Shown here: positions 45,137 through 54,428 of the stretch, piece by piece
Numbering within the stretch: position 1 is the stretch's first letter
How the letters are laid out: each line of letters starts with the position of its first letter
NCBI GenBank assembly: GCA_938040735.1
Contig: CALHYE010000013.1
Location: 1-64,000 of the forward strand
Direction of reading: 5' to 3'
Length of the DNA stretch: 64,000 nt
Origin: an uncultured Bellilinea sp.
GTDB taxonomy: Bacteria; Chloroflexota; Anaerolineae; Anaerolineales; Anaerolineaceae
Made by a program: the position numbers and the translations under genes
The notes under the pieces: model-generated
What the model was told of the DNA's origin: nothing
Database searches by the model: none
What the model saw: the letters and a program-made list of their open reading frames with translations, nothing else

Positions 45137-45586
45137 TCACTCTTCCTCAGGTGGAAAGACCGAATCACGGCTGTCTAGGTACGACTGTAAAATGACTACC
45201 GCAGCCAGGTCATCCATGTGACCGCGCCGCTGGCTTCGTTTTACCCCCATTTTTTGTCTTGCGCTGCGGGCGGTTTGGGTGCTGCCGCTTTCATCCCATA
45301 GGACTACCGGGATTTCGGACTGAGAGCGAAGTGCCTCAGCCAACCGCTGCGCCTTTCTTCCCATCACGCCGGGTGTTCCATCCAATTCCATCGCCTGCCC
45401 GATTACAATTTCAACCACCCCCCATTCTCTAGCAATCTGCGCAATACTGGCGGCATCGATCAACCGGGAAACATGCTTAAGCACCTGAAGAGGATTGGCA
45501 ATCGTCCCGGTGGGGTCTGAAATTGCCAAACCAATCCGCTTTTCTCCCGGATCAACCGCCAATACCCGCCCACGTTCGCGGCTCAT
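45137..45586 (-). CDS. ruvX: YqgF/RuvX putative pre-16S rRNA nuclease
   Basis: RNase-H-fold protein linked to 16S rRNA 5' end maturation. 149 residues: VLAVDPGEKRIGLAISD (9-25) with the first catalytic aspartate, IVIGQAMELDG, and VVLWDESGSTQTAR with the second acidic site. A late AAVVILQSYLD holds the third. GGAGG precedes the ATG at 45586, which lies in the 4-base overlap with the upstream gene. A 51-base upstream extension is rejected. Confidence 0.95.
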   Translation of the reverse strand: MSRERGRVLAVDPGEKRIGLAISDPTGTIANPLQVLKHVSRLIDAASIAQIAREWGVVEIVIGQAMELDGTPGVMGRKAQRLAEALRSQSEIPVVLWDESGSTQTARSARQKMGVKRSQRRGHMDDLAAVVILQSYLDSRDSVFPPEEE

Positions 45587-47079
45587 CGTTCCTCCACAAC
45601 CATCCGAAAAGTGAGAAACGGCAAACGTCTCCACCATGCCGGTTGAATGAGGATTTCTGGGGATGCTGCGAGTCGGAATTGCTGGTTAACCAATTCAAAA
45701 GCATTTTCCAGCGGCAACCCCCGTATTGCGGCTGTGATCTGAGCCGCTTCAATTTTCGCCTTCACCAGCCGGTTTGCCTCAACCATAAACTCCACCGCCT
45801 CTCCCTCCCTAAAACTGATTTTCCCTTTATTTCGATATTGGAGAGAGCCTTCAACCTCAGTCATATCCTCCGGCAAGTTGGCGTTCATCGCATCGCTCAA
45901 AACCCTTTCAAGGTGAGCCCGATCATAAGCCCATGCTTCAAATTCCACTTGTAAATCCAAAACGAACCGATCGGCCAGTTCGCCGGGAGCTGGCTGGTAA
46001 ACTTTTTCGATCAACCGGTTAATCGTCAGTGTTTCCGGCAACAGCGCTTTACCGTGCGGGAGTATTTTCTGCATCTCTTGCCGGGCATCCTCGGCGAGGG
46101 AAGTGATCAAAGTGTCATATACCCGCATTGCATCCGCTTCGCTGACTATTCTGGCTTGCCGTTCGCTGCCCCCAAAAATCGCCTGCGGATTCTCCACCGC
46201 CACTACCAAACCGAGACTTCCTTCCACCGTCCCCAAAGTCCCGGCTGCCACATTTCCCTGACTGCCTGCCGCAACAGCCCGCACATTGACTTCACGGCTT
46301 TGCCCATGACCGGCTGGCAAAGTCACATTCTGGGTAGTTTCATAACGAATAACCGGCTCAGAAAACGTCCGGATGATCGTTCCTTGCGGGATAAAAACCG
46401 CCTCATCCGTCAAATTGATTAAGTTGACCGTCCCGCTTGCTTTTTTGTCTCCTACCAGTTGCATTCCACTGGCATCTTCCGAAAGCGAGCCTCGCACGGT
46501 TACCTTATAAACTTCAGCCGGGAGTAATCCCGAAGGGGAAACCACTTCAATTTGCGGACTTGCGCGGATGCGCATCTCAATGGATTGTTCTTCCCGATAG
46601 GGTTTAAGCCCAATGCTAGCGGAAGGGAGGAAAAACAACATCAAACCGCTGAAACTGACCACACCCAATAAAAATGAAATCAATCGCAGCCAGGCTTTTT
46701 CTGGGCCAGGGTGTGCCTCCTTGAGCAATTTCCTCAATGTCTGAGGGTCGGTTTTTTGCTTCTTGCGAAATCGAAGCAGCCTTCGCCGCCGCAAACCGGA
46801 TTGCCAGCCGATTCGCTGGGCAGCTGGAATGGTCGGAAAAACGGGAATGCCCAATTCCTGCGCTTCCGCGATAAAGTTTTTTTCCTGCGTGACCACACCA
46901 ACCTGACTGCCAAGGGCTTGCGCCTGCCGCTGGATAAGAATCAAGTCCAAACGCTGCAAAACCGGCGGACGACGGCGGGGAATCACCAGCAAAATCCGCC
47001 TCGCTTTGCTCCAAGTCATCTTGTCGCGGATCGAGATGTAGTCATCATGGGTTTCCAGACGAATAATTTGGGTTTTCAT
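45583..47079 (-). CDS. Baseplate-J-like membrane protein of unknown function
   Basis: 498 residues. Residues 1-110 form a small alpha/beta domain (ILLVIPRRRPPVLQ, LGSQVGVVTQEKNFIAEAQELGIPVFP split). A membrane helix lies at about 133-152. The outer part contains a segment like phage baseplate J/gp47: ASGTVNLINLTDEAVFIPQGTII (split), then a sequence in the form VRAVAAGSQGNVAAGTL followed by Pro/Asn-rich GSER. The rest is a beta-rich domain ending ITAAIRGLPLENAFELV. In this phylum such proteins are chromosomal; function unknown, but linkage to ruvX and mltG suggests a cell-envelope role. No Shine-Dalgarno is obvious before 47079. Confidence 0.75.
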   Translation of the reverse strand: MKTQIIRLETHDDYISIRDKMTWSKARRILLVIPRRRPPVLQRLDLILIQRQAQALGSQVGVVTQEKNFIAEAQELGIPVFPTIPAAQRIGWQSGLRRRRLLRFRKKQKTDPQTLRKLLKEAHPGPEKAWLRLISFLLGVVSFSGLMLFFLPSASIGLKPYREEQSIEMRIRASPQIEVVSPSGLLPAEVYKVTVRGSLSEDASGMQLVGDKKASGTVNLINLTDEAVFIPQGTIIRTFSEPVIRYETTQNVTLPAGHGQSREVNVRAVAAGSQGNVAAGTLGTVEGSLGLVVAVENPQAIFGGSERQARIVSEADAMRVYDTLITSLAEDARQEMQKILPHGKALLPETLTINRLIEKVYQPAPGELADRFVLDLQVEFEAWAYDRAHLERVLSDAMNANLPEDMTEVEGSLQYRNKGKISFREGEAVEFMVEANRLVKAKIEAAQITAAIRGLPLENAFELVNQQFRLAASPEILIQPAWWRRLPFLTFRMVVEER

Positions 47080-47115
47080 GAAAAAGAAGCGTGCAGCCGA
47101 ATTAATTTACCGTAA

Positions 47116-47694
47116 TTATACACGCCGGGCAGGTTGCCGATATTCCCATAACCGTCGGACTTCCTCAGATCCCAATTCACGCCATTCCCCCGGCTGTAAA
47201 CCTTCCAGAGTAATCGGCCCAATTGCCACCCTTACCAAACGGAGCGTAGGAAATCCCACCGCAGCCGTCATGTGCCGGATCTGTCGCTTGCGTCCTTCTT
47301 GAAGAACTAGCCTCAACCAGCTTGTTTCGGCATGAGGGGTTATCGGCTTGCTCCGCGGCGGGAGATTAGGTTCTGGGATGAGCAACGCATCGCAGCGCCG
47401 GGTTTTCCTCCCCTTCACGACTACGCCTCTTTGCAAGGCAGCCAGCGCTTCTGGGGTAAGTTTGCCTTCCACCTGCACCAGGTAAGTTTTTGGGATTCGA
47501 TGACGGGGGTCGGTTAGCGCATGAATTAACCGCCCGTCATCGCTCAAGATCAACAAGCCTTCACTATCCAGATCCAGCCTCCCAGCCGGATAAATTTCGG
47601 GTATGGGGATATAATCTTTTAGCGTCGGACGACCTTCCGCATCAAGAAAAGCGGTAAGAACGCCATAGGGTTTGTAAAACGCAATCACTTTCAT
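47116..47694 (-). CDS. 23S rRNA pseudouridine synthase, RluE-like
   Basis: 192 residues, RsuA/RluB/E/F family but without the N-terminal S4 domain, like RluE. Seen: FYKPYGVLTAF (6-16), GRLDLDSEGLLIL (38-50) with catalytic D41, KTYLVQVEGKL, and the C-terminal EGRKRQIRHMTAAVGFP-type motif. It probably modifies one uridine in 23S rRNA. Only a weak ribosome site is visible. The gene is divergent from the lipoprotein gene; both may share a palindromic -10 element. Confidence 0.92.
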   Translation of the reverse strand: MKVIAFYKPYGVLTAFLDAEGRPTLKDYIPIPEIYPAGRLDLDSEGLLILSDDGRLIHALTDPRHRIPKTYLVQVEGKLTPEALAALQRGVVVKGRKTRRCDALLIPEPNLPPRSKPITPHAETSWLRLVLQEGRKRQIRHMTAAVGFPTLRLVRVAIGPITLEGLQPGEWRELGSEEVRRLWEYRQPARRV

Positions 47695-47734
47695 CGAAAT
47701 TTCGTTCGATTATCTTTCCAGCTGAGTGATTCCG

Positions 47735-47742
47735 ATTATAAT
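47735..47742. promoter_or_regulatory. Shared divergent -10 element
   Basis: ATTATAAT reads TATAAT on both strands within the palindrome GATTATAATC (47734-47743), between the divergent rluE-like and lipoprotein genes. Confidence 0.45.
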
Positions 47743-47795
47743 CAAGTTAGTTCAAAATTGGTCTAATCAATGGTTTGTTGTAACAAGGATGAGCC

Positions 47796-48641
47796 ATGCC
47801 AAAATGGATACTCTCTCTCGTATTAATCTTGGTTTTCTTAGCCGGCTGCAATTTACCAACTAGTGGTAGCCCAACCCCAACCATTGATTTGGTGGGGACA
47901 CAGATAGCCGCAATCTTAACCAGCCAACCGACCGTTCAACCGCCTCTAACCGACACCCCTGCCTCAACCGTCCAGCCGGCTCAACCCATCTCTGCTACGC
48001 CCACCCCAACTACTTCTCCCGAACCTTCCCCCACCCCTACCCCCATTGGTGAAGATCCTCGCCGGGTTTTGGGTAACCCCACCTTCGTGGATACGCTGGA
48101 CAGCGGCCGATCCTTTGGTTTGCAGGACAAACCTTACGACGATGATTACACCTTCATCCGCGTCGAAAATGGCGCGCTGGTGCTGACCAGCCGTTACGCC
48201 ACCGGTTACCGCGGTTGGCGCACCGGCGGCGCCAAAGTCGGAAACGCCTACCTGGAGACCCTCGTCCGCACGGGGGAATGCGGCGGTTTAGATACCTACG
48301 GTTTGGTTTTTCGCTCGCCGGATTTCGTAAAGGGATACTGGTTTCAACTGACCTGCGATGGTCAATGGGCATTTGGCTACTGGGATGGACAACAGTACGT
48401 CAATCTTGCGGAGGGCGGCAATCTCAATGATGCCATTCGTACCGGCTCCAACCAGACCAATCGAATTGGGGTTTACGCAGTCGGCGGCAACTATACCCTG
48501 TACATCAATGGGATTAAAATCCGCGAAATTAGCGACAATACCTTTACCGAGCCCGGCTCATACGGCATCGTGATTGCTGCCCGCAACACCCCAAATTTCA
48601 CTGTTTACGCCGAAGAATTTGCCTACTGGCGTCTGGATTAG
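47796..48641 (+). CDS. Lipoprotein with concanavalin-like beta-sandwich domain
   Basis: 281 residues. Signal peptide with lipobox LAGC (residues 15-18), so it is a membrane-anchored surface lipoprotein. Residues 20-85 are a Pro/Thr/Ser-rich linker. Residues 95-281 form a beta-rich domain resembling laminin-G/glucanase-fold proteins: GNPTFVDTLDSG, TYGLVFRSPDFVKGYWF, LYINGIKI and GSYGIVIAAR. No catalytic residues are evident, so a sugar- or protein-binding role is inferred. ATG 47796 follows a weak AAGGATG site. A short gap precedes the exonuclease gene. Confidence 0.85.
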   Translation: MPKWILSLVLILVFLAGCNLPTSGSPTPTIDLVGTQIAAILTSQPTVQPPLTDTPASTVQPAQPISATPTPTTSPEPSPTPTPIGEDPRRVLGNPTFVDTLDSGRSFGLQDKPYDDDYTFIRVENGALVLTSRYATGYRGWRTGGAKVGNAYLETLVRTGECGGLDTYGLVFRSPDFVKGYWFQLTCDGQWAFGYWDGQQYVNLAEGGNLNDAIRTGSNQTNRIGVYAVGGNYTLYINGIKIREISDNTFTEPGSYGIVIAARNTPNFTVYAEEFAYWRLD

Positions 48642-48646
48642 TCTCT

Positions 48647-49225
48647 ATGTCAATGCCTTTCGATCCCCATCGTCAGCAAGTCATTCAACAAGCCCGCCAA
48701 TGGATCAGCGAAAAGCCGGTTTACATAGATACCGAAACCACCGGTTTAGATAAAACCGCCGAAATCGTCGAAATTGCCGTTATTGACCACGATGGCTCTA
48801 CCCTGTTTGAATCGCTTGTCCGACCATCCCGCCCCATTCCGCCGGACCTTACTGAAATTCACGGGATTGACAACCAAATGGTGGACAGGGCTCCCCCTTT
48901 TCCGGTTGTCTGGGCCTCATTGCGCGGTTTGCTGATTGCGCGAAAGATTGCCGTTTATAACGCAGAATTCGACCTGCGGATGATGCGCCAATCGTTTGAA
49001 ACCTATAAACTTCCGTGGAAAGAGCGGCTAATAACCCTTGATATTATGGTGTTATATGCCGCTTATCGCGGCGAGTGGGATGCCACTCGCCGGGCTTACC
49101 GCTTCTTCAAATTAGAAGAAGCCGGTCGAAGTCTGAAAATCCCCTTACCCAATTCTCACCGGGCTGCGGATGATGCCCGCCTGACCCGTGCGTTGCTTCA
49201 CGCAATTGCCGGTGCGAATGATTAA
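48647..49225 (+). CDS. DEDDh 3'-5' exonuclease (DnaQ-like)
   Basis: 192 residues of the epsilon-subunit/exonuclease family. Catalytic residues D28 and E30 (YIDTETTGLD), D109 (YNAEFDL), H171 and D176 (HRAADDARLT) are all in place. The N-terminus has about 20 extra helical residues. It is smaller than the DNA polymerase III epsilon subunit C-terminus would need, so it is likely a stand-alone exonuclease. It starts 6 bases after the lipoprotein stop, and the next gene starts inside its end. Confidence 0.92.
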   Translation: MSMPFDPHRQQVIQQARQWISEKPVYIDTETTGLDKTAEIVEIAVIDHDGSTLFESLVRPSRPIPPDLTEIHGIDNQMVDRAPPFPVVWASLRGLLIARKIAVYNAEFDLRMMRQSFETYKLPWKERLITLDIMVLYAAYRGEWDATRRAYRFFKLEEAGRSLKIPLPNSHRAADDARLTRALLHAIAGAND

Positions 49226-51356
49226 CCCGCTTCCCCTGATGAATCTGCCAAAATTATCCTCTGAACAACTTCAAGCAGCTCAAGCCCCTTTGAACCGAAA
49301 AATCTTTCTGCAAGGCGAACCGGGCAGTGGCAAAACCACGGCTGGATTGGCGCGTTTGGCTTTTCTTTTAGAAAGCGGCATCCCGGCTGAGCAAATTTTA
49401 ATTTTGCTGCCCCAGCGCACCTTAGCCAAACCGTATTATGATTACCTGACCCAAAATCCCCTTCCTCCCGGTAGTTTGCCAACCATCGTCACGCTGGGAG
49501 GTTTGAGTCAGCGAACCATACAATTATTTTGGCCGGCTATCAGCGCTGAAGCAGGATTTGCCCGGCCTCATCAGCCGCCTTTGTTTCTCACCCTGGAAAC
49601 CGCCCAATACTACATGTCCAAAGTTGTTGAGCCGTTTCTTAATCAGGGTTATTTTGAACAACTGGTGATTGATCGTAACCGCCTTTACTCCCAACTGCTG
49701 GATAACCTCAACAAAGCGGCGCTGATTGGGTTTGCGCACACAACGCTCGGTGAACGCTTGAAACAAGCCTGGAACGGCCAGCCCCAGCATTTGATTTTAT
49801 TCGACCAAGCCCAGGATTGCATGAATGCCTTTCGGGAATATTGTATGGCAAACAACTTGCTGGATTTCTCCCTGCAAATCGAGTTGTTCATTCACTACTT
49901 GTGGCGTTCTTTTCTGGTGCGCAATTATTTGCACACCCATTTCCATCACCTGATTTACGATAACATTGAAGAAGATGCGCCTGCTGCCCACGATGTGATT
50001 GGTGAGTGGCTGCCGGTTTTCGACTCAGCCTTGCTTATTTACGATCAGCAGGGTGGATACCGGGTATTTTTGGGAGCCGATCCGCAATCGGCAGCCTCGC
50101 TGGCTGACTTTTGTGATGAAATTGTGGAATTTCCCCCCAACCTGATTTGCCCTCCGACTGTCCGCCAGTTTCAATCTGCCCTGGTTAAAGCCGTTCAGCG
50201 CCAACTGACGCATGAAGAACTGACTCCCCCCATCAAGACGGCGTTTAGCCATTTGCCTGCCCGTTTTTACCCGGAGATGGTGGACCAGGTTTGTAAAACC
50301 ATTGATGAATTAGTCCACCAAAAACAGGTGGCTCCATCTGAAATTGCCGTGTTGGCTCCGTTCATGTCCGATTCGTTGCGGTTTTCGCTGATGAGCCGGC
50401 TGGAAGAATACCAGATACCTGCCCGCTCCCACCGACCTTCTCGCAGCCTCTACGATGAACCGGCAGTGCGTACCCTGATCACATTGGCGAAATTAGCCCA
50501 CCCCCATTGGGAGATGCCCCCCAGCCGCGAGGAAATTCGCTCCATGCTGGTGCATTGCATCGAAGATCTCGATTTAGTGCGTGCTGACCTGCTAATGCAA
50601 ATGGGATTTACTGCCAAAAAGCAATCCTTCCCCTTGCGTCCTTTTGAAGAAATTGGCGAAGATGGCCGCGAAAGAATCACTTATTCGGCCGGATTGCGTT
50701 ATTCCCGGCTGCGCGAATGGCTGTTGAATTATATTGAGCAGGGAGAAGAAGAGGAACTGGATGTCTTTTTTGCCTTTTTGTTTGGAGAAGTATTATCGCA
50801 GCCCGGTTATGGGTTTCACGATCATTTAGACGATGCTGCCGTTACCGCTCGTGTGATTGAGTCCATTAAAAAATTTCGGCAGGTAATTGAACCCGTACGC
50901 AGCCAGCAGCCAGGTTTTTCAGTAGGGATGGAATATCTGAACATGGTCGGGCAGGGGGTTATTTCAGCCCTTTATCTGCCCCCTTCCGAAGAAGAGGATG
51001 CCGTCTTAATTTCACCGGCTTATTCCTTCATCATCAACAATCGTTCGGTACGGTTTCAATTCTGGTTAGATTGTGGCAACTATGGCTGGTGGGAACGTTT
51101 ATTTCAACCGCTCACTCATCCGTATGTTCTCAGCCGCAACTGGCAGCCGGGAAGGTTGTGGACCGATGCGGATGAGTACGAAACCAACCAGCAATCCCTG
51201 ATTCGGATCATTCGGGGTCTCACCTACCGCTGCCGAGAGCATATCTTCCTTTGCACCAGCCGTATCAATGAACGTGGCGCCGAAGAGCGTGGCGCTTTGT
51301 TGCTGGCTTTTCAGGGATTACTGCGCCGGTTACATCAGCAAGGGGGAGAATCATGA
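49218..51356 (+). CDS. AddB-like SF1 helicase-fold protein without nuclease domain
   Basis: About 712 residues with a UvrD-like core. Motif I is intact: FLQGEPGSGKTTAG. Motif II is altered (LIYDNIEEDAPAAHD instead of DExQD), motif III-like VFLGADPQS, and the C-terminal motif VI region reads LTYRCREHIFLCTSRINERG. The pattern, a kept Walker A with worn helicase motifs, recalls AddB/RexB; the C-terminal nuclease domain and its cysteines are missing. In this operon those features are on the third protein. Start may be ATG 49218 or ATG 49239; there is no clear ribosome site. Overlaps the helicase gene by ATGA. Confidence 0.75.
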   Translation: MINPLPLMNLPKLSSEQLQAAQAPLNRKIFLQGEPGSGKTTAGLARLAFLLESGIPAEQILILLPQRTLAKPYYDYLTQNPLPPGSLPTIVTLGGLSQRTIQLFWPAISAEAGFARPHQPPLFLTLETAQYYMSKVVEPFLNQGYFEQLVIDRNRLYSQLLDNLNKAALIGFAHTTLGERLKQAWNGQPQHLILFDQAQDCMNAFREYCMANNLLDFSLQIELFIHYLWRSFLVRNYLHTHFHHLIYDNIEEDAPAAHDVIGEWLPVFDSALLIYDQQGGYRVFLGADPQSAASLADFCDEIVEFPPNLICPPTVRQFQSALVKAVQRQLTHEELTPPIKTAFSHLPARFYPEMVDQVCKTIDELVHQKQVAPSEIAVLAPFMSDSLRFSLMSRLEEYQIPARSHRPSRSLYDEPAVRTLITLAKLAHPHWEMPPSREEIRSMLVHCIEDLDLVRADLLMQMGFTAKKQSFPLRPFEEIGEDGRERITYSAGLRYSRLREWLLNYIEQGEEEELDVFFAFLFGEVLSQPGYGFHDHLDDAAVTARVIESIKKFRQVIEPVRSQQPGFSVGMEYLNMVGQGVISALYLPPSEEEDAVLISPAYSFIINNRSVRFQFWLDCGNYGWWERLFQPLTHPYVLSRNWQPGRLWTDADEYETNQQSLIRIIRGLTYRCREHIFLCTSRINERGAEERGALLLAFQGLLRRLHQQGGES

Positions 51357-53620
51357 ATAACCGCCATCAGCCTCGCCCCCATCAAACCCAAATCCTGAAT
51401 TATTCCGGCGGATGGATGGGAGTTTCGGCTGTTCCCGGCAGTGGAAAAACCTATACGCTTTCATTGCTGGCTGCCCAAATTATCACCAGCGGCCAAATCA
51501 ACGAAGAACAGGAAGTCTTAATCGTCACCCTGGTCAATTCCGCAGTGGATAACTTTGCCGGCCGGATTGGTTCGTTCGTCGAACAATTTGGTTTGATGCC
51601 CGACATGAACTACCGCGTCCGCACCTTACATGGGTTAGCGCATGACATCGTGCGCGAACGACCAGACCTGGCCGGTCTTTCCGACCGCTTCAGCATCGCC
51701 GATGATCGGGACAGCGACGAGATTGTCAAAGCGGCAGTTTCAGGCTGGATGCGCTCCCATCCGGAATTTATCCTGGAATGGACAAACCCCAACCTCAACC
51801 CCCAAAGGAATTCTGACCTGCCCAAGAAATGGGAGGATCTGCTGGTGAAAGTGGGACGGGCATGCATCCGCCAGGCTAAGGATCTGCAGCTATCCCCTCA
51901 GCAGTTACGCGATCAATTGAGCAATACCCGCTACAATCATTCTCTGCTTCAATTTGGGTTGGATATTTACGAAACTTATCAACGCGGCTTGGCGCTGCGC
52001 AGCTTGATTGATTTTGATGACCTGATCCGGCTGGCGTTGAGTGTCCTCAATACCGATTTGGATTATTTGCAGCGGTTGCGCTACCGTTTTCCTTACATAT
52101 TGGAGGATGAAGCTCAGGATAGTTCACGGCTTCAAGAAGAAATTTTACGCCGGTTGGCTGGGGAAGGCGGCAACTGGGTGCGGGTAGGCGACCCAAACCA
52201 AGCCATCTACGAGACCTTTACCACCGCCAGCCCGGATTATTTGCGCCGTTTTCTCAAACTCCTAAGCGTCCAGGCCTATGACCTGCCCGATTCAGGACGC
52301 TCAACGGTCAGCATCATTCGTCTGGCAAATGAACTCATCCGCTGGACGATGGAAGACCACCCGGTAGAAGCGTTGAGAAGCGCGCTGACTCCCCCGTACA
52401 TTCGCCCGACGCCCCCCGGTGATCCGCAGCCAAATCCGCCGGACGAACCCGATGAAATCTTCCTTGTGAGAAAAAAATTCTCCCCGGATGGGGAAATTAA
52501 AGCCGTGGTGGACTCGCTCAAACGCTGGATGCCGGAACACCCCGATCAAACCGTGGCCGTGCTTGTGCCCCGCAATGAACGCGGCAGCAAAGTGGTCAAC
52601 GCCCTAAAAAGCGCCGGTCTCCCCGTAATCGAGCTGCTTCAATCCAGCCAAACGACCCGGCAAACCGCTGCAGTTCTGGAAAAAATCCTCAAAAGTCTCA
52701 ACAAAGCCGCCGATTCCAGATTACTGATGGAAGTTCTAAAGGAAGTAATCCGGCTGCTATACCCGGAAAATGCTCCGGAAAATGGAGTTGTCCAGCAGGC
52801 TGCTCATTTATTATTGACCAATACTCAACCCGAAAATTATCTCTATCCGCGGCTCGAAAACAACTGGCTGGAGGGGTTACGCCGCAGAGAGGATTTACTC
52901 CCTCAAACAATCCAAATTTTGGAAGATTTTGGTTTGCTCATTCGCCGCTGGCAGCAAGCCATTCTGCTGCCCATTGACCAGTTGATCCTGACCATTGCGC
53001 AGGATTTGTTCCACGAACCAACCCAACTGGCTCTGTCGCACAGTCTCGCCCTTCTGCTGGGACGCACGGCTCAGCGTCACCCCGAATGGCAGCTGCCGCA
53101 ACTGACCGAGGAATTAGGGATGATTGCTCGTAATGAACGGCGCATCCTCGGTTTTAGTGATGAAGAACCGGGATTTGACCCGGACGAACACCCCGGCAAA
53201 GTAGTGGTGTCCACCATTCACAAAGCTAAAGGGCTGGAATGGGACCGGGTTTACCTGATGTCGGTCAATAATTATGACTTTCCCTCTGCCCAGGGATTTG
53301 ACCGCTACTACTCCGAAAAATACTTTGTCCGCAATCAACTTAATCTGGAAGCCGAAGCGCTTAGCCGTCTGAAAGCCCTTGCCAATAAAGAACTGACATC
53401 CCTGTATCTGGAAGAAGGCATCGCCACCCAGCAGGCCCGCCTGGAATACTGCGCTGAACGACTGCGTTTGTTATATGTTGGCATTACCCGCGCCCGGCGT
53501 TCCTTGATCATGACATGGAACACCGGAAAAGATACGCAAGGCAGCGAGAACTCTCCCGCTTTACCCTTTGTCCATCTACAAAAGTTTTGGGAGGAATACC
53601 GCCGTGAAACTTCCGCCTGA
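51353..53620 (+). CDS. UvrD/AddA-like superfamily 1 DNA helicase
   Basis: 755 residues with complete motifs: I SAVPGSGKT (25-33), II ILEDEAQDSS, III WVRVGDPNQAIYETF, IV near DLPDSGRSTVSIIRLANELI (split), V VVSTIHKAKGLEWDRVYLM, VI LLYVGITRARRSLIM. This makes it an active 3'-5' helicase of the UvrD/PcrA/AddA type. It has no nuclease domain, unlike AddA. The next gene supplies one, and the preceding gene a degenerate partner helicase, so the three may form an AddAB-like end-processing complex. Overlaps both neighbours. Confidence 0.92.
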   Translation: MNNRHQPRPHQTQILNYSGGWMGVSAVPGSGKTYTLSLLAAQIITSGQINEEQEVLIVTLVNSAVDNFAGRIGSFVEQFGLMPDMNYRVRTLHGLAHDIVRERPDLAGLSDRFSIADDRDSDEIVKAAVSGWMRSHPEFILEWTNPNLNPQRNSDLPKKWEDLLVKVGRACIRQAKDLQLSPQQLRDQLSNTRYNHSLLQFGLDIYETYQRGLALRSLIDFDDLIRLALSVLNTDLDYLQRLRYRFPYILEDEAQDSSRLQEEILRRLAGEGGNWVRVGDPNQAIYETFTTASPDYLRRFLKLLSVQAYDLPDSGRSTVSIIRLANELIRWTMEDHPVEALRSALTPPYIRPTPPGDPQPNPPDEPDEIFLVRKKFSPDGEIKAVVDSLKRWMPEHPDQTVAVLVPRNERGSKVVNALKSAGLPVIELLQSSQTTRQTAAVLEKILKSLNKAADSRLLMEVLKEVIRLLYPENAPENGVVQQAAHLLLTNTQPENYLYPRLENNWLEGLRRREDLLPQTIQILEDFGLLIRRWQQAILLPIDQLILTIAQDLFHEPTQLALSHSLALLLGRTAQRHPEWQLPQLTEELGMIARNERRILGFSDEEPGFDPDEHPGKVVVSTIHKAKGLEWDRVYLMSVNNYDFPSAQGFDRYYSEKYFVRNQLNLEAEALSRLKALANKELTSLYLEEGIATQQARLEYCAERLRLLYVGITRARRSLIMTWNTGKDTQGSENSPALPFVHLQKFWEEYRRETSA

Positions 53621-54428
53621 TTTTTCTTTCAGCCAAAATAATTTGCAGGATTTTTTGGAATGTCCCCGCCGCTTTGAATTGCGTTATCTGCTGCGTCAAC
53701 CCTGGCCGGCCATTCAATCTCAACCCGTTGTGGAACACGAACAACATCTGCGCCGCGGAGAGATTTTTCATCAGATGGTGCAGCAACACCAAATCGGCTT
53801 GCCTGTGGATAAAATCGGCGCTCAGGCTTACGATCAAACCCTGTTGGGCTGGTGGGAAGATTACCTCGGAAGCATGCCGCAGCCCTTGCCTGAACATCGT
53901 TTGGTTGAACACACCCTGCAAAGCGCTCATAGCGGCTACCGCTTCATTGCCAAATTCGACCTGATCGCCATTCAACCCGGCGAAAAAATGATCATTGTGG
54001 ACTGGAAAACCAGCCGGCGCAAACCCCCGCGCGCCATCCTCTCCCAACGCATTCAGACCCGCCTGTATCCATTTCTTTTATGGAAGTGTTCTGGCGCGTT
54101 TGATCAAGCAATCTCCTACTCGCCCGAACAAATTGAAATGATTTACTGGTTCACGGCGGATCCGCTCAGCCCCGAACGCTTCAAATACTCCCAAAAGCAG
54201 GCCGAGCGTGACGGGGAGTACCTGCTCGAACTGGTTCAACAGGTCGAGCATCATACTCAAACCTACTTTCCGCTGACTTCACAGGAGCAGCGTTGTTCGC
54301 TGTGCGTCTATCGCTCGCTGTGCAATCGAGGTATCACCGCCGGGAACATAGATGATGAGATCGATGAGGAAGTGGATGATGACCGGCTGGATATCGCTTT
54401 CGATCAAATTGGTGAGACCGAATTTTAG
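53604..54428 (+). CDS. Stand-alone Fe-S PD-(D/E)XK nuclease (AddB/Cas4-like)
   Basis: 274 residues, RecB/AddB-type nuclease. Active site: H56 (GEIFHQMV), D119 (KFDLI), D133 and K135 (IIVDWKTSRR), and Q151-Y155 of the QxxxY motif. Four cysteines C20, C231, C234 and C240 have the spacing of the 4Fe-4S staple seen in AddB and Cas4 nucleases. The C-terminus is strongly acidic. I start at GTG 53604 (GAGGAATA upstream), 17 bases inside the helicase gene; an earlier ATG at 53568 is less likely. Immediately followed by recJ. Confidence 0.9.
   Translation: MKLPPDFSFSQNNLQDFLECPRRFELRYLLRQPWPAIQSQPVVEHEQHLRRGEIFHQMVQQHQIGLPVDKIGAQAYDQTLLGWWEDYLGSMPQPLPEHRLVEHTLQSAHSGYRFIAKFDLIAIQPGEKMIIVDWKTSRRKPPRAILSQRIQTRLYPFLLWKCSGAFDQAISYSPEQIEMIYWFTADPLSPERFKYSQKQAERDGEYLLELVQQVEHHTQTYFPLTSQEQRCSLCVYRSLCNRGITAGNIDDEIDEEVDDDRLDIAFDQIGETEF

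Noticed and set aside
45583-47079. Prophage remnant suggested by the baseplate-J-like module
   Set aside because: No other phage genes, no integrase or att repeats; neighbours are housekeeping genes with coupled translation.
47850-48060. Pro/Thr-rich stretch as a tandem DNA repeat
   Set aside because: Codons are mixed and no repeat unit is regular; it is a low-complexity linker.
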